Assembly (NCBI RefSeq): GCF_020176695.1
Contig: NZ_JAIWIA010000028.1
Coordinates: 1 to 64,000, forward strand
Direction: 5' to 3'
Length of the DNA stretch: 64,000 nucleotides
Source: Massilia sp. MS-15
GTDB taxonomy: Bacteria > Pseudomonadota > Gammaproteobacteria > Burkholderiales > Burkholderiaceae_D
Below, piece after piece: positions 1-9,207 of this stretch. Below the pieces are notes generated by a model. It was not told where the DNA came from, searched no databases, and saw nothing but the letters and a program-made list of their open reading frames with translations. Each line of letters opens with the position of its first letter. The stretch's first letter is position 1. The translations under genes and the position numbers were made by a program.

Positions 1-1
1 C

Positions 2-403
<402 letters not shown>

Positions 404-429
404 TCGCCGACGCTGCAATCGCGCGAATG

Positions 430-452
430 GGCGGCCTGCGGGCCGCCTTTTT
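430..452 (+). terminator. Intrinsic terminator after rho
   Basis: A perfect 7-bp GC stem (GGCGGCC / GGCCGCC) with a 4-nt loop is followed by five T residues. It lies 27 nt after the rho stop codon and separates rho from rpmE2. Confidence 0.9.
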
Positions 453-481
453 CATTGCTGCCGGGGCTGCGCCACACCCGG

Positions 482-510
482 TTGCCACCCATCCCAAAGC
501 CCTTTATAAT
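482..510 (+). promoter_or_regulatory. Sigma-70 promoter of rpmE2
   Basis: A TTGCCA -35 hexamer (482-487) and a consensus TATAAT -10 hexamer (505-510) are separated by exactly 17 nt. The predicted transcript starts near 517, which gives an untranslated leader of about 95 nt before rpmE2. I see no clear riboswitch fold or ribosomal-protein operator in that leader. Confidence 0.75.
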
Positions 511-612
511 CTCCGGTTCAGTCCAACCCTGGCAAGTGACCGGCAATCGGGTCAAGAAGCAAGACGACCGACGAAGTGCCGATTGGCTACCAACCATAGA
601 GAAAGCATCATC

Positions 613-882
613 ATGAAGACCGATACCCATCCGGATTACCGCGAAGTCCTGTTCCACGACGTGTCCTGCGACTTCAAGTTCATCACCCGTTCGACCATCA
701 ACACCCGCGAAACCGCTACCTACGAAGGTAAGGAATACCCGCTGGTCAAGATCGAAGTCTCGGCTGAATCGCACCCGTTCTACACCGGCAAGCACAAGAT
801 CGTCGACACCGCTGGCCGCGTCGAGAAGTTCCGCCAGAAGTTCGGTTCGGTCGGTTCGAAGACCGCCGTCGCCAACGGCTAA
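613..882 (+). CDS. rpmE2: Ribosomal protein bL31, type B
   Basis: This 89-residue protein is a structural component of the 50S subunit at the intersubunit bridge. The start [16 protein letters not shown] and the segment [11 protein letters not shown] are typical of the type B (YkgM-like) L31. Type A L31 carries zinc-binding cysteines; this protein has only one Cys, so it cannot form a CxxC zinc site. An upstream in-frame extension to 427 is rejected because it runs through the promoter. The gene follows rho and has its own promoter and terminator. Type B paralogues are often Zur-controlled where both types exist; no Zur box is evident here, and whether a type A copy exists elsewhere cannot be seen. 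Confidence 0.95.
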   Translation: MKTDTHPDYREVLFHDVSCDFKFITRSTINTRETATYEGKEYPLVKIEVSAESHPFYTGKHKIVDTAGRVEKFRQKFGSVGSKTAVANG

Positions 883-935
883 TTGCCGGGCACCATGCAA
901 GCTTCCGGCTGACAGCAGCCGGAGTTGCCAGAAAA

Positions 936-964
936 GAAGCCGGTTCTCCGGCTTCTTTTTTTTT
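936..964 (+). terminator. Intrinsic terminator after rpmE2
   Basis: An 8-bp stem (GAAGCCGG / CCGGCTTC) with a 4-nt loop is followed by a run of nine T residues. This is a textbook rho-independent terminator 53 nt after rpmE2. Confidence 0.95.
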
Positions 965-1002
965 CGCGGCTATACTACGCGCCTGTTCTTCCGCTCCGCT
1001 GA

Positions 1003-2727
1003 ATGATGAAACCCGTCCGCCTTCCCGCCGCCGCCACCCTGGCACTGCCTCGATGGGCCCTGCTCGCGCTGGGCATGCTGTACATCCTGCCGGGCCTGAT
1101 CGGCCGCGACCCGTGGAAGGAAGACGCCGGCAGCTTCGGCATCATGTGGACCATGGCGCACGGCGGCCTGGACGACTGGCTGTATCCGAACATCGCCGGC
1201 CTGGCTGCCAGCGAGGAGGGTCCGCTCGCCTTCTGGCTGGGCGCCATCTGCATCAAGCTGTTCGGCTGGATCCTTGGCGACGTGCTGGCCGCGCGCGTGT
1301 CGACCATCGGTATTTTCGTGACCGGCGCCATGTCGCTGTGGTACACCGCCTTCCACCTGGGCCGGCGCGCCGAGGCGCAGCCGCTGCGCCTGGCCTTTGG
1401 CGGCCAGCCCGAGCCCGATGACTATGGCCGCACGCTGGGCGATACCGCGGTCCTGATCTACCTCGGCTGCCTGGGCCTCTTGGTGCAGAGCCACCTGACG
1501 CTGGCCGCGACCCTGCAGGGCGCCCTGCTGGCCTATTCCCTGTACCGCGCGGTGCGCTACGTGGAAACCGCGTCGGTCCGCAATGCCGTGCTGGTCGGCC
1601 TGTCACTGGGCGGGCTGGCACTCACCCGCGGCGTCCTGGCGCCGGCGGTTCTGGTGCTGGCGCTGTATGCCTGCACCCGCTACCTGAAGCTGGCCACGAC
1701 CGACACCCTGCGCCACCTGGCGGTCGCCACCGGTGTCGGATTTCTTATCACCCTGGTCTGGCTGCTGCCTGCCGGACTGCTGCGACCGCACGGCCTGTCG
1801 CCGGTCGGCCCCTGGCTGGACTGGAACGCGGGCCAGGTCGGCCTGCCGACCCTGGCGTCGCTGAAGAACTTCTTCCGCACCGGCGTCTGGTTCTTCTGGC
1901 CGGCCTGGCCCTTCGCCGCCTGGGCAATCTGGGCCTGGCGCCGCCAGCAGCACCTGCTGCACATCGTGATGCCGGTGATGTTCTTCATCGCCCTCACCCT
2001 GCTGCTGCTGTGCGATCCGGCGCTGGAAAATGCCGACTTCCTGAAGATGCTGGCGCCACTGGCGCTAATGGCCGCCTTCGGCCTGCCCACCATGAAGCGC
2101 GGCGCCATCAACGCGATCGACTGGTTCTCGGTGATGGTACTGACCATCCTGGGCGCCCTGGTCTGGCTGTTCTGGATCGCCAAGCTCACCGGCTGGCCGG
2201 CCCAGCTGGCCAAGAATGCGCTCAAGCTGGTGCCCGGCTTCAAGCCCGAAGTCGGCGTGCTTGCCTTCCTGGTGGCGGCCGCCACCAGCATCGGCTGGAT
2301 CATGCTGGTCCACTGGCGCCTGTCGCGCCAGCCTTCGGTACTGTGGCGCGCCGTGGTGCTGTCCTCGAGCGGCCTGATCCTGCTGTGGGTGCTCCTGATG
2401 ACCCTGTTCCTGCCCGACCTCAACTACAGCAAGAGCTATGCCGGCGTGGCCCAGCAGTTGGCCGCCCGCCTGCCGCACGACGCCGACTGCATCGAGACCA
2501 ACGTCGGACCCGCCCAGCGCGCTTCGCTGGCCTATTTCGGCCGCCTCCCCTTCGCACCCCTGGGGGGCGGCGAGTGCCGCTACCTGCTGATACAGGACAG
2601 CCTCAAGAGCCGCGACGACCGCGACCTGGCCCGCCGCTACGGCGTGCGCGGCAGTTCCGCCCTGTGGGAAGGCCGCCGCGCCGCCGACCGCGACGAGCGC
2701 TTCCGCCTGTTCCGCCGTACCCGCTGA
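1003..2727 (+). CDS. Membrane glycosyltransferase, PMT/ArnT-like
   Basis: This 574-residue polytopic membrane protein resembles the GT39/GT83 family, which moves a sugar from a polyprenyl-phosphate carrier onto a protein or lipid A at the periplasmic face. It has about a dozen hydrophobic segments. The first periplasmic loop carries GRDPWKEDAG, which sits where the family keeps its catalytic acidic residues. The C-terminal 90 residues are more polar and may be a small periplasmic domain. The start is the ATGATG pair at 1003; the second ATG (1006) is equally possible. No sugar-synthesis or arn genes adjoin it, so donor and acceptor are unknown. Family assignment is firm; specificity is not. 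Confidence 0.75.
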   Translation: MMKPVRLPAAATLALPRWALLALGMLYILPGLIGRDPWKEDAGSFGIMWTMAHGGLDDWLYPNIAGLAASEEGPLAFWLGAICIKLFGWILGDVLAARVSTIGIFVTGAMSLWYTAFHLGRRAEAQPLRLAFGGQPEPDDYGRTLGDTAVLIYLGCLGLLVQSHLTLAATLQGALLAYSLYRAVRYVETASVRNAVLVGLSLGGLALTRGVLAPAVLVLALYACTRYLKLATTDTLRHLAVATGVGFLITLVWLLPAGLLRPHGLSPVGPWLDWNAGQVGLPTLASLKNFFRTGVWFFWPAWPFAAWAIWAWRRQQHLLHIVMPVMFFIALTLLLLCDPALENADFLKMLAPLALMAAFGLPTMKRGAINAIDWFSVMVLTILGALVWLFWIAKLTGWPAQLAKNALKLVPGFKPEVGVLAFLVAAATSIGWIMLVHWRLSRQPSVLWRAVVLSSSGLILLWVLLMTLFLPDLNYSKSYAGVAQQLAARLPHDADCIETNVGPAQRASLAYFGRLPFAPLGGGECRYLLIQDSLKSRDDRDLARRYGVRGSSALWEGRRAADRDERFRLFRRTR

Positions 2728-2950
2728 GCTCCTGCCGAGTACCTTCTGGATGCCGTTCGCACTGCCGGCGGTCTGCTGGCACGGTTCGTGCATATTTTTT
2801 CTTCCGTGCGCGGCACGCCGGCCCGATGTGACAATCTAAGCTCGCAAGAAGCGAAGTTTGATTGGACTCAAGCATTCCAATAGGCCGGTTATCAAAATGA
2901 AAACTGGCCGACATTGAATGGCCGATCATGCAAGGCTGCGAGGAGACACC

Positions 2951-3418
2951 ATGCAAAGCGTTATTTTTTCGGAAATCGTCAGGATCCGTGAACGGCCTTT
3001 CTTCCTGCGCCGCGCCGCCACCTGGCGCCAGTTGTTTCCCTGGGCCCTGACCCTCGCACTGGGCCTGCCGCTGCTGATGCTGGCGCTGCACGCCATCGCC
3101 CCGGAAACGCCACTGCATTTCATCGTGCTGCCGGCACTGGCCGGGGGCCTGATGCCGGTGGCGATGATGAGCCCGGGCCGTTTCGAGATGCGCACCCGCG
3201 TCAATGCCGAGCACATGCTGGGCGCGCTCGACGATGCCCTGGTTTCGCTCGGCTACCACCGCACCGCATCCGATCCCGAGCGCATCAGCTATTTCCGTCC
3301 ACAACCCTGGCTCAGCGGACGCGAAGGCGCGATCGAAGTCGCGGTCAAGCCGCATACCCTGCAGGTGGTCGGCCCGGTGGGCAGCCTGCGCCTGCTGCAG
3401 CAGCGGATCGGATGCTGA
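2951..3418 (+). CDS. Small membrane protein of unknown function
   Basis: The product has 155 residues. I chose the ATG at 2951 because AGGAG lies 6 nt upstream; an in-frame extension to 2918 has no ribosome site. Residues about 30-50 and 55-75 form two hydrophobic segments. The remaining C-terminal half is soluble and contains a pattern (LDDALVSLGY...YFRPQPWLSGREGAIEV) that suggests a small alpha/beta domain on the cytoplasmic side. I recognise no family. It stands alone between a glycosyltransferase and a tRNA gene. Codon use is normal for the window, which supports it as a real gene. Confidence 0.6.
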   Translation: MQSVIFSEIVRIRERPFFLRRAATWRQLFPWALTLALGLPLLMLALHAIAPETPLHFIVLPALAGGLMPVAMMSPGRFEMRTRVNAEHMLGALDDALVSLGYHRTASDPERISYFRPQPWLSGREGAIEVAVKPHTLQVVGPVGSLRLLQQRIGC

Positions 3419-3462
3419 GGCGGTGGCTGCAGAGGCGTCTGCCGAGGCGCACTTTCCGCTAC

Positions 3463-3492
3463 TGGTCAGCCGCGCGAGCCTTGTGTTAAGAT
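3463..3492 (+). promoter_or_regulatory. Candidate promoter of tRNA-Leu
   Basis: A -10-like TAAGAT (3487-3492) lies 17 nt before the tRNA, with a weak -35 TGGTCA (3463-3468) at 18-nt spacing. The bases after the -10 (GCGCGCCTGCG) form a GC-rich discriminator, which in stable-RNA promoters is linked to stringent control. Confidence 0.5.
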
Positions 3493-3508
3493 GCGCGCCT
3501 GCGATTGG

Positions 3509-3593
3509 GCCTCTGTGGCGGAATTGGTAGACGCACTTGACTCAAAATCAAGCGCCGAAAGGCGTGCCGGTTCGATTCCGGCCGGAGGCACCA
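3509..3593 (+). tRNA. tRNA-Leu (anticodon CAA)
   Basis: This 85-nt cloverleaf has acceptor arms GCCTCTG / CGGAGGC and an anticodon stem CTTGA / TCAAG. The seven-base loop CTCAAAA places CAA at 3543-3545. It has the long variable arm of a class II tRNA, a T-loop TTCGATT, an A discriminator and an encoded CCA at 3591-3593. It reads UUG codons. An intrinsic terminator follows. Confidence 0.97.
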
Positions 3594-3618
3594 CCCGAGT
3601 ATCGCAAGCTGTGACCTG

Positions 3619-3652
3619 AACCCGCTTCTCTGCCAACGAGTGCGGGTTTTTT
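3619..3652 (+). terminator. Intrinsic terminator after tRNA-Leu
   Basis: The arms AACCCGC (3619-3625) and GCGGGTT (3642-3648) close a hairpin with a 16-nt loop, and the second arm runs into TTTTTT. Confidence 0.8.
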
Positions 3653-3847
3653 GTTTTGCGCCCTTGTCCGGGGCAGCCTTGCCTGCTGTCGATATTTCTT
3701 ACATGCAATTCGTGCAAGTTATTGGGCATTCGGGCGAGCTGCCGCAACCTCGCTCCTGCAAGCACGCCCCGCGTGCCGCCCAACTTGCCAGCTTGCCTAT
3801 CCATGTAGTCGTCGGAAAAACTTACACTCCGGCGCTGCGTCCTGCGC

Positions 3848-4612
3848 TCACGGTTGCCGCAGCGGTTTGCCCCAGGTTTCGTAGCTGCGCTCGATACGGC
3901 GCCCGGTGCCGTCACGCGCGATCGCGTCGAAGGCCGTGTTCAGGCGCTGGACCAGCACGTCGGGCACGGCCCGGTTGCAGGCCAGGTAGAGTTCGACGCG
4001 GTTGAAGACCAGTACTTGCACGATCTTCTTGTCGTAGCCATAGCGCTTGAGGATGGTGCTGCCGCTGCGCAGGCTGGCCGCCCACAGGTCGATACGGTCG
4101 AGCAGAAGCTTGCCCGCATTGGCCAGGTCTTCGTTGGCGGCATCGACATGGAAGCCGCGCGCGCGCAGGTAGGCGTCGCGCGCATCGCCATTGTAGGTAC
4201 CAATGCGCAAGCCCCTGGCGTCTTCCAGGCTGTTCAGTTTCAGATCCCTGTCGGCACGCGCCATCAGGACCCATTGTCCGACATCGGTCGGTCCCACCCA
4301 CTTGAACTGGCCCTCGCGCTCCGGCGTGCGCGAAGTCGAGTAGACGCAGGCGTCGGGACGCTGCCGGGCGGCGAGGAAGGCCCGTTTCCAGGGCAGTAAT
4401 TCGATCGTGTAGTCGATGCCGGCACGTTGCATGGCTTCACGCACCTTGTCGGTTGCGATGCCAGTTACCCGCTTGCCATCCAGCATGCTCGACGGCGCCG
4501 AGGTTTCGGTCGTGATGTAGAGACGCGGCTTGCTATCCGCTACCGCGCCGATGGCGGTGCCGGCCATGCCGCCGAAGGCGGCGACTGCGATCGCGACAGA
4601 AGGAATGAGCAA
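3848..4612 (-). CDS. Periplasmic amino-acid-type solute-binding protein
   Basis: The 254-residue product belongs to the SBP_bac_3 family of periplasmic ligand-binding proteins. The first ~22 residues form a signal peptide ending near GTAIGA. The mature part shows the two-lobe pattern, with RLYITTETSAP at the start, ELLPWKRAFLAARQRPDACVYS in lobe one, and GLRIGTYNGDARDAYL at the hinge. No permease or ATPase gene adjoins it. It may therefore be an orphan binding or sensing protein, a form common in Oxalobacteraceae, rather than part of an ABC importer. The ligand cannot be predicted. It diverges from the kinase gene at 4847 across a 234-nt gap. Confidence 0.8.
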   Translation of the reverse strand: MLIPSVAIAVAAFGGMAGTAIGAVADSKPRLYITTETSAPSSMLDGKRVTGIATDKVREAMQRAGIDYTIELLPWKRAFLAARQRPDACVYSTSRTPEREGQFKWVGPTDVGQWVLMARADRDLKLNSLEDARGLRIGTYNGDARDAYLRARGFHVDAANEDLANAGKLLLDRIDLWAASLRSGSTILKRYGYDKKIVQVLVFNRVELYLACNRAVPDVLVQRLNTAFDAIARDGTGRRIERSYETWGKPLRQP

Positions 4613-4846
4613 GATGAGGGCCTGTACAGAAACGCCGGTTTCTTAATCGTCAATGCAGCATAGCAGGAGCGTGAATTGTCGGGCAATGCATGTCGGAAAC
4701 GGTGGCGAATGCGCGACAGTATGCGCACCGGGTTTTGACGATTCTGCCGATCAACAAGACTTTCCACCATGAAAATGCGATACTGCTAAGACCTTTCTGG
4801 GCGCCGATTCTGCCCGCTTCTCTGCCCGCCTACCGCCAAGCCGCCC

Positions 4847-7800
4847 ATGCTGCAACTATTCTCGATCCCGGACGACCCGTCGCTGCTGACCTATGGCGTG
4901 TACGAGCCGCGTTTCGTGCTGCTGTCGGTCCTGATCGCCATCTTTTCTTCCTGGATGGGCCTGCAGATCGCGGGCCAGGCCGCGGCCAGCCGCGGCCACC
5001 GCGCGATTGTGCTGGCCAGCGGCAGCCTGGCGCTCGGCGCCGGCGTCTGGGCCATGCATTTCATCGGCATGCTCGCCTTCACGCTATGCACGCCGGTCGA
5101 CTACGATCCCTTGGCCACCCTGCTGTCGGCCGTGCCCAGCATCGGCGCCTCGGCGGTGGCGCTGTCGCTGATCTCGCGCCGGCGCCTCGGTCCGGCCGGT
5201 CTCTTGGTGGGCGGAGTGCTGGTCGGCGCCGGCATCGGCGCCATGCATTACGCCGGCATGGCCGGGATGCAGATGCAGCTGCAGCTGCGCTACGACCCCG
5301 CCATGTTCGCGCTCTCGATTGTGGTGGCCGTGGTGCTGGCCACGCTGGCGCTCGGGGTGCGCTACCGCCTGTCGCGCTTCAAGTCGCTGAGCGAATCGCG
5401 CCGGCTGCTGCTGGCGGCCGTGGTGATGGGCTGCGCCATCGCCGGCATGCACTACACCGGCATGGCGGCCGCCCGCTTCGTCGGCCGGGTCGCGCCGGCC
5501 GGGGCGGCCAGCCTGGATACCGACAGCAGTTCCTTCCTGGCGCTCGCGGTGGCGCTGATCACGGTGGTCTTTACCGGCCTGGTGGTGGCCGCCAATGGCC
5601 TGCTGCGCTACCGCCAGATGTTCCTGGAACTGCGCCGCAGCGAAGCCTGGATGCGCGCGCTGCTCACCACCACGGTGGACGGCGTGATCACCATCGCGCG
5701 CGACGGCACCGTCACCGAATTCAATGCATCGGCCGAGCGCATCTTCGGCTGGCAGCGCGCGGAAATCGTCGGCCACAATGCCAGCCTGCTGATCGCCGAC
5801 GACGACGGCGCCTCGCGCGAAGGGCTGCTGGGCATCGCGCGCGACGGCTACACCGCGGCCGTCTCCGGCAGCAGCGAGATCATGGGCAAGCGCAAGGACG
5901 GCAGCCTGGTGCCGATCCGGCGCGCGATCGGCCACGCGCGCCTCGACCAGCAGGACCTGTTCGTCTGCTTCATTACCGACATCAGCGAGCGGCGCGCCAT
6001 CATGCAAGCACTGCACGCGAGCGAAGCCCAGTTCCGTTCCCTGATCGCCAACATTCCAGGCATCTCCTTCCGCTGTACCCTCGAAGGCGACTGGCCGATG
6101 GTGTTCATCAGCGACGCGGTCGAGCGCGTCACCGGCTATCCGGCGGCCGACTTCGTCGGCCGCCAGCCGCGCCGCCTGTACGGCACCATGATCCATGTGG
6201 CCGACCGGCTGCGCGTCAACGCCGAACTGGAAGCGTCGCTGCGCGAAGACCGCCCCTACCTGGTGGAATACCGCCTGCTGCATGCGGACGGCAGCATCCG
6301 CTGGCTGTGGGAAAACGGCAGCGGCGTACGCGACGAGGCAGGCCAGGTGGCCTGGCTGGACGGGGTGATCCTCGACATCACCGAGCGCCGCGAGATGGAG
6401 GATGCGCTGCGCGAGGCGAAGGACAAGGCCGAGCAGGCCGCGGCCGCGCGCGCCACCTTCGTTGCCAACATGAGCCACGAGATCCGCACGCCGATGAACT
6501 CGATCCTGGGCTTCACCGACGTGCTGCTCGACGGTGATCTGAACAAGGAGCAGCGGCGCCACCTGGACACCATCCGCAACGCCGGCCGCTCACTGCTGCG
6601 CCTGCTGAACGAGATCCTGGACACCGCCAAGCTGGAAAAAGGCGCGGTGGAGCTCGAGCAGAACGACTACAACCTGCTGTCCCTGATCGACGAACTGTCC
6701 TCGACCCTGGCCGCGAACGCGCGCGCCAAGGGCCTGCACCTCGACATCCGCTACAACCCGGCGCTGCCGACCGGCTTGCGCGGCGACGAACTGCGGGTAC
6801 GCCAGGTGCTGACCAACCTGCTCGATAACGCGATCAAGTTCACCGAGCAGGGCACGGTCGCCCTCGAGGTGAGTGCCGAGGGCGACCAGCTGTGCATTGC
6901 CGTCAGCGACACCGGCATCGGCATCGCGCCGGAACGCCTGCAGGCGATCTTCGATCCCTTCACCCAGGCCGACGCCTCGATGACGCGGCGCTTCGGCGGC
7001 ACCGGCCTGGGCACCACCATCAGCAAGCAGCTGGTCGAACTGATGGGCGGCCGGATCTGGGCCGAGTCCGAGCTCGGCAAGGGCACCACCTTCCACGTGC
7101 GCCTACCGCTGGTGCTGGCACGCTTCGCCCAGCAGGCACCGCGCGTGCGCAGCGCCGCCGTGCTGCCGCCGCTGCGCGTGCTGGCGGCCGACGACGTGCC
7201 GCAGAACCTGGAGCTGCTGCAGCTGCTGCTGGCGCGCCGCGGGCACACCCTCACCGGCGTGGCGGACGGCGCCGCCGTGGTGGACCAGGCCTTGCATACC
7301 GAGTTCGACCTGGTCCTGATGGACTTCCAGATGCCGCTGCTGGACGGCCTGTCCGCGACCCGCGCGATCCGCGCCCACGAAGTGGCCACCGGCCGCCGCC
7401 GCACGCCGGTGATCGCGATGACCGCCAGCGTGCTGGCCGAGCACCGCCGCGCCAGCGCGGAGGTCGGCATGGACGGCTTCGCCACCAAGCCGGTCGACTG
7501 GTTCTCGCTGTCGCACGAGATCGCGCGCGTGCTGGGGCTGGACCAGCAACAGGCCAATCCGGACCTGGCCGGCATCCCGGCGCCGGCGCGCGAAGTGCTG
7601 AACCGGCGCGCCGGCCTGCACCGCTGGGCCGACAAGGCCGACGTGTACGCCGAAGCGCTCGCCCATTTCGGCCGCCAGTACGACGGACTGGCCCTTACCC
7701 TGCGCCTGCACGCGGCCGGCGGCGCCCACCACGAGCTGCGCATGCTGGCGCACAAGGTGCGCGGGGTGGCGGCGAACGTCGGCCTGGAACAGCTGTCGGA

Positions 7801-8206
7801 CGCGCTGTCGCAGCTGGAACAGGCCACCAATGCCGTGCCAACCGATGAACGCGCCGCCGCCGCCGCGCTCGAAGCCTGCACCGCGGCGCTGGAGCTGGCG
7901 CTGGCCGCGATCCGCGACGGCGATGCGCCGCCCGCTGCCGCCCCCGCGGTGCCCGCCGCCCACGACCTGGCGCGCGCGCGCCGTGCCGGCGGCGTGCTGT
8001 TGCAGACCCTGCGCCGCGGCGCCCTCGACGACGCCGCGCTGGCCGGTCTGGCGGCCGCGCTGGCCGGGCATCCGGCGGCCGCGCGCGTGGCCCAGGTCCA
8101 GCGCGCGATCGGGGACTTCGAATTCGATTCGGCGCTGGAGCAACTGGAAGCCGTGATGGCCACCCTGGATGAACAAGAACAAGCAACACAGGACGCACAA
8201 GCATGA
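4847..8206 (+). CDS. MHYT-PAS-PAS hybrid histidine kinase with REC and Hpt
   Basis: This is a 1119-residue inner-membrane hybrid sensor kinase. The N-terminal ~250 residues are a seven-helix MHYT sensor with three signature motifs: MHFIGM (70-75), MHYAGM (133-138) and MHYTGM (201-206). These are proposed to bind copper and sense O2, CO or NO. Two PAS/PAC domains follow (about 265-385 and 390-515). The HisKA phospho-acceptor is His544 in NMSHEIRTP, and the ATPase N-box NLLDNAIKFT is near 656. A receiver has Asp826 (MDFQMP), and a C-terminal Hpt has His969 (HKVRG). All phosphorelay residues are present. It overlaps the HD-GYP regulator by an ATGA, so the two are surely co-translated. The actual signal is unknown. 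Confidence 0.92.
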   Translation: MLQLFSIPDDPSLLTYGVYEPRFVLLSVLIAIFSSWMGLQIAGQAAASRGHRAIVLASGSLALGAGVWAMHFIGMLAFTLCTPVDYDPLATLLSAVPSIGASAVALSLISRRRLGPAGLLVGGVLVGAGIGAMHYAGMAGMQMQLQLRYDPAMFALSIVVAVVLATLALGVRYRLSRFKSLSESRRLLLAAVVMGCAIAGMHYTGMAAARFVGRVAPAGAASLDTDSSSFLALAVALITVVFTGLVVAANGLLRYRQMFLELRRSEAWMRALLTTTVDGVITIARDGTVTEFNASAERIFGWQRAEIVGHNASLLIADDDGASREGLLGIARDGYTAAVSGSSEIMGKRKDGSLVPIRRAIGHARLDQQDLFVCFITDISERRAIMQALHASEAQFRSLIANIPGISFRCTLEGDWPMVFISDAVERVTGYPAADFVGRQPRRLYGTMIHVADRLRVNAELEASLREDRPYLVEYRLLHADGSIRWLWENGSGVRDEAGQVAWLDGVILDITERREMEDALREAKDKAEQAAAARATFVANMSHEIRTPMNSILGFTDVLLDGDLNKEQRRHLDTIRNAGRSLLRLLNEILDTAKLEKGAVELEQNDYNLLSLIDELSSTLAANARAKGLHLDIRYNPALPTGLRGDELRVRQVLTNLLDNAIKFTEQGTVALEVSAEGDQLCIAVSDTGIGIAPERLQAIFDPFTQADASMTRRFGGTGLGTTISKQLVELMGGRIWAESELGKGTTFHVRLPLVLARFAQQAPRVRSAAVLPPLRVLAADDVPQNLELLQLLLARRGHTLTGVADGAAVVDQALHTEFDLVLMDFQMPLLDGLSATRAIRAHEVATGRRRTPVIAMTASVLAEHRRASAEVGMDGFATKPVDWFSLSHEIARVLGLDQQQANPDLAGIPAPAREVLNRRAGLHRWADKADVYAEALAHFGRQYDGLALTLRLHAAGGAHHELRMLAHKVRGVAANVGLEQLSDALSQLEQATNAVPTDERAAAAALEACTAALELALAAIRDGDAPPAAAPAVPAAHDLARARRAGGVLLQTLRRGALDDAALAGLAAALAGHPAAARVAQVQRAIGDFEFDSALEQLEAVMATLDEQEQATQDAQA

Positions 8207-9195
8207 CCCAACCGAACAACCGTCCGCTGATCCTCGCGGTCGATGACGAGGCCAGCAACCTGCAGCTGCTGCGCCAGATCCTGCAGGACCACTACCGCCT
8301 GCTGTTCGCCAAGGATGGCGCCCGTGCGCTCGAGCTGGCGCGCCAGGAAGGCCCTGACCTGGTGCTGCTGGACGTGATGATGCCGGGGATGTCCGGCTAC
8401 GAAGTGTGCGCGGCGCTGAAAGCCGAGCCAGGCACCGCCGCCATCCCGGTGATCTTCGTGACCGCACTGACCGACACCGCCGACGAGCTCGAAGGCTTCG
8501 AGGCCGGTGCCGTGGACTACATCACCAAGCCGGTCAGCCCGCCGATCGTGCGTGCGCGGGTGCGCACCCACCTGTCGCTGGTACGCATGGAGGAGCTGCG
8601 CGCGACGCGCCTGGAGATCGTCCAGCGCCTCGGCCTGGCGGCTGAATACAAGGACAACGAGACCGGCCTGCACGTGATCCGCATGAGCCACATGTCGCGC
8701 ATCCTGGGCATTGCGGCCGGCCTCACCGAGCTGGAGGCGGACGACCTGCTGCACGCCGCCCCGATGCATGACGTGGGAAAGATCGGCATCCCCGACCGCA
8801 TCCTGCAAAAACCGGGGCCGCTCGATGCGGACGAATGGAAGGTGATGCAGAGCCACGTGACGATCGGCGCCGAGATCATCGGCCAGCACGAGGGCGGGAT
8901 GCTGGCGCTGGCCGCGCAGATCGCGCTGACCCACCATGAAAAATACGACGGCAGCGGCTACCCGCGCGGGCTGCGCGGCGAGGACATCCCGCTGGCCGGG
9001 CGCATCGTGGCGATCGCCGACGTGTACGATGCGCTGACCTCGAAGCGCCCCTACAAGAAGGCCTGGAGCGAGGAAGATGCGCTGGCCTTCCTGCGCGCGC
9101 AGAAGGGACGCCACTTCGATCCGGAGCTGGTCGACCTGTTCATCGAACAGATGCCGGCCGTGCGCACGGTGCAGCAGCGCTGGGCCGAGGACTGA
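8203..9195 (+). CDS. Response regulator with HD-GYP c-di-GMP phosphodiesterase domain
   Basis: The 330-residue protein is of the RpfG type. A receiver domain (1-~125) has phospho-acceptor Asp57 in LLDVMMPG. The output is an HD-GYP domain with the metal-binding pair His189-Asp190 (MHDVGKIGIPD) and the HHEKYDGSGYP signature. Such domains hydrolyse cyclic di-GMP to pGpG or GMP. All recognisable catalytic residues are intact. The start codon overlaps the stop of the upstream hybrid kinase (ATGA), so this is the likely partner for its phosphorelay. It ends 12 nt from a convergent glycosyltransferase gene, with no clear terminator between them. Confidence 0.95.
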   Translation: MTQPNNRPLILAVDDEASNLQLLRQILQDHYRLLFAKDGARALELARQEGPDLVLLDVMMPGMSGYEVCAALKAEPGTAAIPVIFVTALTDTADELEGFEAGAVDYITKPVSPPIVRARVRTHLSLVRMEELRATRLEIVQRLGLAAEYKDNETGLHVIRMSHMSRILGIAAGLTELEADDLLHAAPMHDVGKIGIPDRILQKPGPLDADEWKVMQSHVTIGAEIIGQHEGGMLALAAQIALTHHEKYDGSGYPRGLRGEDIPLAGRIVAIADVYDALTSKRPYKKAWSEEDALAFLRAQKGRHFDPELVDLFIEQMPAVRTVQQRWAED

Positions 9196-9207
9196 TCCTT
9201 TCCTGCC

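Noticed and set aside
4690..6537. 615-codon plus-strand frame overlapping the MHYT kinase
   Set aside because: Arg/Ala/Gly-rich and without domains; the kinase frame from 4847 explains the region fully.
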